From assembly GCA_937910305.1 (NCBI GenBank), contig CALEPS010000127.1:1-15474 (forward strand): a stretch of DNA of 15,474 nt. Reading direction: 5' to 3'. The notes below the pieces were generated by a model that saw only the letters and a program-made list of their open reading frames with translations, did no database searches and was not told the origin of the DNA. Origin of the DNA: an uncultured Bacteroidales bacterium. GTDB taxonomy: Bacteria > Bacteroidota > Bacteroidia > Bacteroidales > Paludibacteraceae. Shown piece by piece: positions 5,358 through 11,176 of the stretch (its first letter is position 1; each line of letters starts with the position of its first letter). A program made the translations under genes and the position numbers.

Positions 5358-5968
5358 AGCAGTCCGATGGATTCAAACATCCGACGGTAGGCGGCGGCTT
5401 TGTTGTCAAGGGATAGCGGGTAGGCGCGTGAGGAAGAGGGCATCCGCCAGAAACGGATGGTTCTGCCGGCAAAGTCAGTCTCGATATATTCGCCAACTTT
5501 GGGAATGGCGCAATGCAGTATCTCCGCCAGTGTCTGCGCGGCTTTGCCGCCCGTGCAGCAGAGGTTGTGGCAGGATGGTATCAGTTGCAGCAGGGCAGCG
5601 ATGTCGGTCTGCTCGACTATCTCCAAGTGTTCGTCCGCCGCATTGCCTTGCAGGCGAATGACCGCCTGCGCCGTGTCGAAGATAGCAATGCCTTTCGCCT
5701 GACAGAAAGCGACAATCTTTTCACGGTTGAACACTTTCTTTCCTCCCTTTGTACATTGTACATCGTCCCTTTGTCCTTCAAAAAATGTCTTGTCGCCAAA
5801 GAAGATCTGTCCCATGATCCGCCACATGTCGTTCTGCGGGTTGGGGTAGAAGAAATCCATGCACCACCGTTCTTTGGGTGGCGGGAAACTGCCCAGCATC
5901 AGTATCTGCGCATTCGGCGGAAGAAAAGGCAGCAACGGGTGCCGCTCTATGTCCGGATGGTCATTCAT
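5354..5968 (-). CDS. DNA glycosylase of the uracil/hypoxanthine-DNA glycosylase superfamily
   Basis: Predicted to excise deaminated bases (uracil or hypoxanthine) from DNA as the first step of base-excision repair. In 204 residues the motif-1 region is LGSFPPPKE at 25-33, followed by YPNPQNDMWRIMGQIFFG (41-58), the counterpart of the HPxNxFW segment of family-6 hypoxanthine-DNA glycosylases. The C-terminal motif is MPSSSRAYP (176-184), the counterpart of the PSTS substrate loop. I favour the HDG/Mug-like side of the superfamily over classical Ung. Residues about 67-78 (RDDVQCTKGGKK) look like an insertion and are encoded by a repeat shared with the sigma gene. Its stop codon overlaps the ATG of the decayed ogt copy, so an ancestral repair operon is likely. 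Confidence 0.82.
   Translation of the reverse strand: MNDHPDIERHPLLPFLPPNAQILMLGSFPPPKERWCMDFFYPNPQNDMWRIMGQIFFGDKTFFEGQRDDVQCTKGGKKVFNREKIVAFCQAKGIAIFDTAQAVIRLQGNAADEHLEIVEQTDIAALLQLIPSCHNLCCTGGKAAQTLAEILHCAIPKVGEYIETDFAGRTIRFWRMPSSSRAYPLSLDNKAAAYRRMFESIGLL
5745..5774. repeat. Small dispersed repeat inside the glycosylase gene, flanked by 8-bp direct repeats
   Basis: TTGTACATTGTACATCGTC at 5749-5767 recurs at 4861-4879 in the sigma gene with one base changed. Here the stretch is bracketed by CCCTTTGT at 5745-5752 and again at 5767-5774. The core TGTACATTGTACA is almost palindromic. The encoded residues (DDVQCT) fall in a loop between conserved glycosylase segments. Confidence 0.5.
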
Positions 5969-6045
5969 ATATTAGGGAGCCAGGAAACAGCCTCTCACGC
6001 TCTTTTGCATCATACTTATTTGCATGTGTTAGAAATCAAGAGAAT

Positions 6046-7230
6046 CTATTCAAATAGTCTCCTTATATCCGTCTGAAGAAAGGTCTCGACCTCTATTCCT
6101 TCATAGCCGACGATAAAAGCTAATTTAGGATGGTAGGCGTTACGGAAAGTCACAAGTCCTGTTGTTGTTTTCTCATGATTGCTTTTAACCTCAATGCCCA
6201 CGATAGCGTCATCCCACTCAATCACAAAATCCACTTCTTCGTCTTTTTGCCGCCAATACCATATATTCATATCATATAGCTCCGCTTGACTAAGTAGATA
6301 TGCACCTACAGCAGACTCAACCTGATGTCCCCAGAGTTTAGGATCTGTGGCTACTTGTCTGAAGGTGTGACGAGAGAATGTATTGTACAGCGCATTGTTA
6401 TAGACTTGCAGTTTGGGCACACTCTGCCGACGGCGGGCATCATCATTGGCATATTTATGCAATCCTGCCAAGAGATTTGCTTCTTTTAATAGTTGCAGAT
6501 AAGCCGCAATTGTAGTGACATTGCCTGCGTCCTGTAGTTGTCCCATCATCTTTGTGAGCGAGAGCATGTCCGATGAATAGCTACACCCGATTTCGAATAT
6601 CTGGCGCAGCAGAGCCGGTTTATAGACATTGCTTGTCTCCAGAACATCTTTTGTAATACTGGGTTCGGCTATCGCATCGCGCACATACCTGCGCCAGCGA
6701 CGTTCATCATTGGTTAAACCGGCAGCTCCAGGGTAGCCGCCAAAATAGATATACTGATTCAGATTGAAGCCAAAAGCCTCGTGCATTTCCGCAAATGTCC
6801 AGTGGGTCATTTTGATGAGTTCGAAACGGCCTGCAAGCGATTCCGTCAAGCCGTGCATAATCATCAGGCGTGACGAGCCTAAAAGCAGTACCTTGATATT
6901 GGTTTTGTTCCAAGTATCTTCATCCCACTGTTTTTTGACGAACTCACTCCAGTTATGGATTTTCTGAACCTCGTCTATCACCAATAAACGCTCTTTCTGA
7001 CCGGAGAATTGCATCTCCAGCCGTTCACGCTGCCAGATCTCGTTTATCCATGTGCCCTCCTGCTCCGTATCGGCAGTATAGAAGGAATATGGAATAGTGA
7101 CCTGTTCAAGGACTTGCTTGACAAGGGTTGTCTTCCCCACCTGACGCGGACCTAAGACCACTTGGATAAATCGTCTCTCTTCCAACAAGCGGGAGCGCAG
7201 CAAATCTTCATAATACGGACGCTGAATCAT
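6046..7230 (-). CDS. AAA-family ATPase with DUF4143 C-terminal domain
   Basis: A 394-aa protein of the AAA_14/DUF4143 family, common and often multicopy in Bacteroidota and of unsettled function. Walker A (GPRQVGKT) is at residues 27-34, Walker B (VIDEVQK) at 84-90, and a sensor-like GSSR at 118-121 followed by SLAGRFE. The C-terminal domain ends with EEVDFVIEWDDAIVGIEVKS (about 343-362), the D...ExK arrangement of a PD-(D/E)XK nuclease-like fold that is typical of DUF4143 proteins. Length is normal for the family and the gene looks intact. It has its own promoter at 7260-7292 with a 22-bp-period array upstream, so it is controlled separately from the operon before it. Confidence 0.92.
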   Translation of the reverse strand: MIQRPYYEDLLRSRLLEERRFIQVVLGPRQVGKTTLVKQVLEQVTIPYSFYTADTEQEGTWINEIWQRERLEMQFSGQKERLLVIDEVQKIHNWSEFVKKQWDEDTWNKTNIKVLLLGSSRLMIMHGLTESLAGRFELIKMTHWTFAEMHEAFGFNLNQYIYFGGYPGAAGLTNDERRWRRYVRDAIAEPSITKDVLETSNVYKPALLRQIFEIGCSYSSDMLSLTKMMGQLQDAGNVTTIAAYLQLLKEANLLAGLHKYANDDARRRQSVPKLQVYNNALYNTFSRHTFRQVATDPKLWGHQVESAVGAYLLSQAELYDMNIWYWRQKDEEVDFVIEWDDAIVGIEVKSNHEKTTTGLVTFRNAYHPKLAFIVGYEGIEVETFLQTDIRRLFE

Positions 7231-7259
7231 ATTTTCAACACTAAGTTATTAAATCCGGC

Positions 7260-7292
7260 GCAAAGGTAGTAAAAATAATTGACATGTGCAAA
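7260..7292 (-). promoter_or_regulatory. Bacteroidota sigma-ABfr promoter of the DUF4143 ATPase gene
   Basis: Minus-strand TACCTTTG (RC of 7261-7268) with TTTGCACATG upstream (TTTG at 7292-7289), spacing about 20 nt. Predicted transcription start near 7253, giving a leader of about 23 nt before the ATG at 7230. Element geometry is identical to the promoters at 81-113 and 3351-3383. Confidence 0.8.
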
Positions 7293-7295
7293 TAT

Positions 7296-7369
7296 TTACT
7301 CAATTTTATTTGAATTTTTACTCAAAAGCATCGAAATATTTACTCAAAAGATGTGAGTTATTTACTCAA
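7296..7369. repeat. Four copies of TTACTCAA at an exact 22-bp period upstream of the ATPase promoter
   Basis: TTACTCAA occurs at 7296-7303, 7318-7325, 7340-7347 and 7362-7369, starts exactly 22 bp apart, mostly preceded by an AT-rich ATATT or ATTTT. The first copy lies just upstream of the -33 element; the last contains the stop codon of the DUF1294 gene (7362-7364). The array matches the ogt array in period, copy number and core (TTGAG on the minus strand). Confidence 0.85.
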
Positions 7370-7655
7370 ATTGGTAATAACAGTATAGCGCGGCGAGGAC
7401 GGCGGCGAGGTGGAGAAAGAGGATGGCAGGGAGACCGAAGCGAAATTTGGCGTGCTGGGTCTTATGGTGCCAGACTTTCATACCGAGCAGAGCACCGATG
7501 CTGCCGCCGGCGACGGCTATCCAGAGCAAGCGTGCCTCGGTGACGCGCCATTTGTTGCGCTTTGCCTTCCATTTGTCGATGCCATATAGGAAAAACGCGG
7601 CTACGTTAATAGCCGCGAGATAAATCAGTATGCCGTAGATGCAATAGGTTCTCAT
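7362..7655 (-). CDS. DUF1294-family small membrane protein
   Basis: A 97-aa integral membrane protein of the DUF1294 family, function unknown. Visible are an N-terminal hydrophobic segment (YGILIYLAAINVAAFFLYGI), the family's DKxxAxxxxxRVxExxLL region (DKWKAKRNKWRVTEARLLWI), GGSIGALLGM, and a last hydrophobic stretch (LPAILFLHLAAVLAALYCYY). The HKTQHAKFRFGLP segment is also family-typical. The frame is open to 7694, but I chose the ATG at 7655. There the protein begins MRTYCIYG, and ATG and the preceding gene's TGA overlap as ATGA; the 13 upstream residues look non-native. Last gene of the run that starts upstream. Confidence 0.87.
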   Translation of the reverse strand: MRTYCIYGILIYLAAINVAAFFLYGIDKWKAKRNKWRVTEARLLWIAVAGGSIGALLGMKVWHHKTQHAKFRFGLPAILFLHLAAVLAALYCYYQFE

Positions 7656-8563
7656 TTCTTCTTGTAGAGGTCGCCGACGGACATGTTCGTCCATTTGGTA
7701 GGATGAACGGCGGTGTCGCGGAGAGTGACGTCCAGGAAGATCGTGCGGCCGTTGATGAGACGCTGGCGGACAAAGAGGTCGAGTTCGTCCAGGGTCATCG
7801 GTCCAGCTACGCTGACCTCATGTCCGAGGCCCGGAATACGATAGACGGAGTAGGGATAATCGAACTTGGCAAGGCGTTTGACGATGGCGTTAGCGCCAAA
7901 GAGACCGCGTTTGCCGAAGGTGATCTGTTTGTAGGTGACAATCTTATCCAGCATGCCGTGAAAGAGGAGCGTAGGCGCAGGCGGCGTAGCCCATTTGAGC
8001 GCACCATGGGTGGAGTAGATTGCTCCGCTGTAGGCAATGACGGCAGCGGGTTTCCATCCCTCGGGCAGTTCCGCCGTATAATCGAGCGTGTTGCATCGTC
8101 CGTAATCGGTCATGAGCACAGTAATCGCTCCGGCAGAAGAACCCTCCAGAATGATTTTATCGGGGTCTATACCTAATTCGGCGGCATGAGAAACGAGGTA
8201 GCGCACCGCCGCCGAACAATCGGCAACCGCCATGTAGAACGCATTCTCCATGGGTTTGAGGTTGGTAATGCCGACGTTAGTGACTCCTTTCAGTCCGAGG
8301 CGGTAATCGATAGCGACTACGGCATAACCTCTTTCCGCCAGCGAATGGCAGTAGGCTGTGTCCCATTTGTTGGTCCGTGAGCCGGATATGAAACCTCCTC
8401 CGAAGACATGCAGGACGGTGTAGCCGTTTGCGGGAGTTGCAGGGGCATAAAAGTCCAGATAAAGGGCGGAGTCGCGCTCCACGTAGGCGTATTTATCCGC
8501 GGCTGAGGCTGTAACCGAGAAAGCCAGCAGAGCTGCGGTGACAAGTAAGAGATAGCGTCTCAT
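7652..8563 (-). CDS. Secreted alpha/beta hydrolase (BD-FAE/HSL-type carboxylesterase)
   Basis: Exported ester hydrolase of the alpha/beta fold, possibly acting on acylated polysaccharide or other esters. Residues 1-21 form a signal peptide (MRRYLLL..ALLAFSVTASAA). The oxyanion motif is VFGGGF (53-58), the usual HGGG with Phe in place of His. The nucleophile elbow is EGSSAGA with Ser143, the acid is probably Asp206 (HGMLDKIV), and the catalytic His is 248 (PGLGHEV). Length (303 aa) is normal. It is 21 nt behind the FMN reductase-like gene and overlaps the DUF1294 gene. Substrate cannot be read from the sequence. Confidence 0.87.
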   Translation of the reverse strand: MRRYLLLVTAALLAFSVTASAADKYAYVERDSALYLDFYAPATPANGYTVLHVFGGGFISGSRTNKWDTAYCHSLAERGYAVVAIDYRLGLKGVTNVGITNLKPMENAFYMAVADCSAAVRYLVSHAAELGIDPDKIILEGSSAGAITVLMTDYGRCNTLDYTAELPEGWKPAAVIAYSGAIYSTHGALKWATPPAPTLLFHGMLDKIVTYKQITFGKRGLFGANAIVKRLAKFDYPYSVYRIPGLGHEVSVAGPMTLDELDLFVRQRLINGRTIFLDVTLRDTAVHPTKWTNMSVGDLYKKK

Positions 8564-8584
8564 AAGCGGGGTTGTTGCAGTGGG

Positions 8585-9100
8585 TTAAAGCTTGCCAACG
8601 AGCTCCACAATCTTCTGTTTGGTAGCGTCGGTCTTCTGTTCGTCAATCTTGGCTGTTACAGCCCCCATATTCTCTGCGTGCCAGTAGTTGCAGATGTCGC
8701 GGAACTCGGCGGTAGCACCGTCATAGACACCCGGTGAATAGGACGAGACGAGCAGCGCCATCTTCTTCACTTTAGCCGGTGCATTGACGCAGTACATTCG
8801 CTGGATAGCAGCCTGGATCTGCGCGCAGAGGGTGAAGTAATAAATCGGCGCAGCGAGTACCAGCACTTCCGCTTCCGCCATGAGCGGATAGAGTTCCTGC
8901 ATGTCGTCTTTCTGGATGCAGGCACCGTTACCCTTGCCGTGGCAGTATTCGCATGCCAGACAGCCTGCGATATGCTTGTGCCCCACATTGCAGATTGTTA
9001 CGTTGTGACCTGCTGCCTCTGCTGCGACTTTGTACTCTTCCGCCATCCAGGCGGTGTTACCTTTGGCTCTCGGAGAGCCCTGAAGAATCAAGATATTCAT
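8585..9100 (-). CDS. Flavodoxin-fold NAD(P)H-dependent FMN reductase-like protein
   Basis: A 171-aa cytoplasmic protein of the flavodoxin-like NAD(P)H-dependent oxidoreductase group. The FMN phosphate loop is GSPRAKGNT (8-16), followed by a region with four cysteines (47, 50, 53, 61) in CLACEYCHGKGNGAC. This is typical of the iron-sulfur flavoprotein/NADPH-dependent FMN reductase subfamily. AAPIYYFTLCAQIQAAIQR (83-101) is the second flavin-contacting segment. It may reduce FMN, quinones or other small electrophiles. It sits 13 nt behind the cupin gene and two genes from an exported flavodoxin, suggesting a redox-related operon. Confidence 0.88.
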   Translation of the reverse strand: MNILILQGSPRAKGNTAWMAEEYKVAAEAAGHNVTICNVGHKHIAGCLACEYCHGKGNGACIQKDDMQELYPLMAEAEVLVLAAPIYYFTLCAQIQAAIQRMYCVNAPAKVKKMALLVSSYSPGVYDGATAEFRDICNYWHAENMGAVTAKIDEQKTDATKQKIVELVGKL

Positions 9101-9113
9101 ATGATTTTGATGG

Positions 9114-9479
9114 TTAAATTTGTAATATTTCCGGATGTTGGATGGTTATCTCTTCGCCCGGTGCGGAGAAATAGAACATGTTGAGGATGACGGGTTTGGC
9201 GCCTCTGTTCTCGCCGCGATGGACGGTTCCGATGACTTCTACCAGCGCTTCGCCTTCATGAAATGTCTTCTCTCTGCCGTCCTGACAGACGATGGTCAGT
9301 TCGCCTTGCTGAACAATGCCGTAGTTGATTACAGGATGGTGATGCCAGCCGGTCTTGGCGCCTACGGGAAAATCCAGCCGCAGGACCCGCAGTTCGGGTT
9401 GTCCCGCAGGAAAATCGGGCAGCGGCGCGCCGTCCCAACTCTCGGACGTACGTATCAGTTCGGTTGTTTTGATTGCCAT
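9114..9479 (-). CDS. Small cupin-domain protein
   Basis: A 121-aa single-domain cupin. The first cupin motif is GAKTGWHHHPVINYGIVQQGE (40-60), with metal ligands among His46-48 and Glu60, and the second is GEALVEVIGTVHRGENRG (76-93) with His87. The fold binds a divalent metal; members may be enzymes, isomerases or sensors. No signal peptide. Adjacent to two flavodoxin-type genes, as is common for stress-related cupins, but a specific reaction cannot be stated. Confidence 0.85.
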   Translation of the reverse strand: MAIKTTELIRTSESWDGAPLPDFPAGQPELRVLRLDFPVGAKTGWHHHPVINYGIVQQGELTIVCQDGREKTFHEGEALVEVIGTVHRGENRGAKPVILNMFYFSAPGEEITIQHPEILQI

Positions 9480-9515
9480 ATAATTCAGTTTTTAATAGAT
9501 TAAAAACGTTAAAGA

Positions 9516-9546
9516 GTTAAAATGGTCGCTGCGCGACGTTAAAATG
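9516..9546. repeat. Hairpin flanked by GTTAAAATG direct repeats
   Basis: A GTCGC-TGC-GCGAC hairpin (9525-9537) is bracketed by identical 9-bp GTTAAAATG copies at 9516-9524 and 9538-9546. Further GTTAA-type units continue on both sides, into the last codons of the flavodoxin gene. The hairpin lacks a clear T-run on the minus strand, so termination would be weak. Could be a small insertion element or an attenuating stem between two operon parts. Confidence 0.5.
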
Positions 9547-10029
9547 TTAATTTGTTAATTTGCCGTCCTGCCATGTCAGAGTGGGGTAGGTCTTGCGGAG
9601 GTACTCCACGGACTGCTCGATGCCGGAACCGCCGGAGGTGGCGAAGGGGATAAGCGTCTTGCCCTCCAGCTGCGGCAGGTTGTTGTCAATCCACGAGTTG
9701 ATGATACGCGGACAGATGCCCCACCAGATAGGATAACCCACATAGATAGTGTCGTACGGCATGATGTTCGTGCACTGTTTGATAGCCGGCCGAGCTTCGG
9801 GGTCGTTCATCTCTAATGACGAACGCGACTGTTTGTTGCGCCAGTCGAGGTCGGCAGCGGTGTATGGTTCCGCCGGTTGGATCTCCCAGAGGGTGGCTTT
9901 TTGTGCTTTAGCGATTTGTTGGGCAGCCGCTTTGGTCGTGCCCGTAGCCGAGAAATAGACGACTATCGTCTTGGCTTCCATGCCCATTGTCATGGCGGCA
10001 AGGGCTAAAAAGATACATAGTTTACGCAT
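9547..10029 (-). CDS. Exported flavodoxin
   Basis: A 160-aa flavodoxin with an N-terminal signal peptide (about 1-19, MRKLCIFLALAAMTMGMEA), so it acts outside the cytoplasm. The FMN phosphate loop is SATGTTK (27-33) and the isoalloxazine-contacting segment is GYPIWWGICPR (98-108). FATSGGSGIEQS (129-140) is also family-typical. Likely an electron carrier in the periplasm or at the outer face of the inner membrane; partner unknown. Its start follows the YqaE stop codon by one base (TGATATG), implying coupled translation. A 67-nt gap with a hairpin separates it from the cupin gene. Confidence 0.87.
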   Translation of the reverse strand: MRKLCIFLALAAMTMGMEAKTIVVYFSATGTTKAAAQQIAKAQKATLWEIQPAEPYTAADLDWRNKQSRSSLEMNDPEARPAIKQCTNIMPYDTIYVGYPIWWGICPRIINSWIDNNLPQLEGKTLIPFATSGGSGIEQSVEYLRKTYPTLTWQDGKLTN

Positions 10030-10030
10030 A

Positions 10031-10186
10031 TCAATTGTTTTTGTTTAAGATGATTAACGCGCCAATCACTCCCGGGACCCATCCGAGGCAGGTGAGGAGA
10101 AAGACAATCAGTACCGACCCGCATCCGCGGTCAATGACCGCCAGCGGCGGAAAGATAATGGCTAATAGAACTTGTAAACAAGACAT
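10031..10186 (-). CDS. YqaE/Pmp3-family small membrane protein
   Basis: A 51-aa protein below the usual ORF length cut-off. It starts MSCLQVLLAIIFPPLAVIDR and ends LTCLGWVPGVIGALIILNKN, giving two hydrophobic helices and the PPLAV and CLGWVPGVIGA signatures of the YqaE/Pmp3 (PMP3, UPF0057) family. Members are small plasma-membrane proteins linked to salt and membrane-potential stress. ATG at 10186, TGA at 10031-10033, one base before the flavodoxin ATG; 21 nt behind the DUF4476 gene. Confidence 0.92.
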   Translation of the reverse strand: MSCLQVLLAIIFPPLAVIDRGCGSVLIVFLLTCLGWVPGVIGALIILNKNN

Positions 10187-10207
10187 AGTTGTAGGTGTTT
10201 ATAGGAG

Positions 10208-10648
10208 TTATCGCATATTCGGGTAGATAAAGTCCAGCAGGGCGTCAAAGTTAGACCGGAACGTGAAACTCTCGCGCAACGACGGGTAGTTCTCTTTGTC
10301 CAAGCAGTACGGATAGGCGTATTTGAGGAACTCCAGCCGTTTGTCGTCGAAGGAGAAGACCGTTGCCATCTGCGCCATGTCCGCCGTGCAGAAATAGCCA
10401 ATGGTGACGCATAGTTTGGCAATCTCCAGTTTCTTGTCGTCAAACGATTGTCCGTTGAGTGCGTCCATGACCGCTTGCATCTGTTCGGCAGATGCGCAGT
10501 CGTAATACCGCTGTTCCATCGGCGGCCGGCGGTGCGAGTCGCCATGTCCGTGCCGGTCGTTATGATGCCCGCGCGAACCTTGAGGTCCTTGTGCCATCGC
10601 TCCTGTTGCCACTATCGCAACGGCGAAAAGAAAGAATAGTCGTTTCAT
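10208..10648 (-). CDS. Secreted DUF4476-domain protein
   Basis: A 146-aa exported protein: signal peptide about 1-19 (MKRLFFLFAVAIVATGAMA), a His/Gly/Arg-rich segment (about 20-43, GHHNDRHGHGDSHRR) that could bind metals, and a DUF4476 domain at about 47-143. The domain shows the family's repeated helical pattern (SFDDKKLEIAKLCV..., FSFDDKRLEFLKYAYPY...). Function unknown; common in Bacteroidota envelopes. Oddly, its ATG overlaps the TGA of the vsr repair endonuclease (ATGA, 10645-10648), coupling a secreted protein to a DNA repair gene. Confidence 0.85.
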   Translation of the reverse strand: MKRLFFLFAVAIVATGAMAQGPQGSRGHHNDRHGHGDSHRRPPMEQRYYDCASAEQMQAVMDALNGQSFDDKKLEIAKLCVTIGYFCTADMAQMATVFSFDDKRLEFLKYAYPYCLDKENYPSLRESFTFRSNFDALLDFIYPNMR

Positions 10649-11175
10649 TGTATCGGGTATTGCAGTTGTTTTGGTATATTGTATTCGGTATTGTTCAAAG
10701 AAATGTAGTGTTTATATACCCCCTCCATGTTCTTCATCTTTTGTGCGAGAGCCAGTAAATTGCGGTTGAGGGTGACGGCTACCTGCTGCATGGTGGGTTC
10801 TGTTTTGTCTTTGGTGAGGTTACATGCCCAGATGACGATTACTTGCCAACCGGCGTCAAGCAGTAATTGGTAGTTCTGTCTGTCCCGTTCGCGGTTGCGG
10901 TCGATTTTCGCCTGCCAGAAGGCGGTGTTGGTCTTGGGCAGTACGAACTGTCTGCATCCCTCATGTCCGTGCCAGAAACAGCCGTTGACGAAAATCGCCG
11001 TTCTGTATCTGCGCATCACTATGTCCGGCTTGCCCGGCACGCTCTTGACGTTCAGCCTGTACCGGTATCCGTGCGCCCACAGCCATTTCCGAACCAGTAT
11101 CTCCGGTTTGGTCGCCTTGCTGCGTATATGCGACATGCAGCGGTGGCGTTGGGCAGGTGTCAGGACATCGGGCAT
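10645..11175 (-). CDS. vsr: Very short patch repair (Vsr) mismatch endonuclease
   Basis: Nicks the T-containing strand at T:G mismatches created by deamination of 5-methylcytosine, beginning very-short-patch repair. The 176-aa protein matches the family across its length: an N-terminal SHIRSKATKPE helix, VPGKPDIVM with catalytic Asp51, FVNGCFWHGHEGC (62-74) with aromatic and His residues that wedge the DNA and bind metal and zinc, RDRQNYQLLLDAGW, and a final IWACN with a zinc-ligand Cys. It lies one base behind the cytosine methyltransferase gene (TAACATG), the usual partner whose modified cytosines it guards. Its base composition is about 53% G+C in a sampled stretch, unlike its AT-rich neighbour. 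The C-terminal tail (about 45 aa beyond the core) is longer than in E. coli Vsr. Confidence 0.95.
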   Translation of the reverse strand: MPDVLTPAQRHRCMSHIRSKATKPEILVRKWLWAHGYRYRLNVKSVPGKPDIVMRRYRTAIFVNGCFWHGHEGCRQFVLPKTNTAFWQAKIDRNRERDRQNYQLLLDAGWQVIVIWACNLTKDKTEPTMQQVAVTLNRNLLALAQKMKNMEGVYKHYISLNNTEYNIPKQLQYPIQ

Positions 11176-11176
11176 G

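Noticed and set aside
5969..6045. Promoter or terminator between the ATPase and glycosylase genes
   Set aside because: Only weak 3-4-bp stems and no full TAnnTTTG pair with a -33 element could be found.
6046..7230. DUF4143 ATPase as part of the defence cluster
   Set aside because: It is far from the cluster, has its own promoter, and is a very common Bacteroidota housekeeping-type family.
7656..7694. Extended N-terminus for the DUF1294 gene
   Set aside because: The added residues are charged and unlike the family, and the ATG at 7655 makes the common ATGA overlap with the previous stop codon.
7703..8176. 157-codon plus-strand ORF
   Set aside because: Lies wholly opposite the alpha/beta hydrolase gene, whose signal peptide and catalytic triad are clear.
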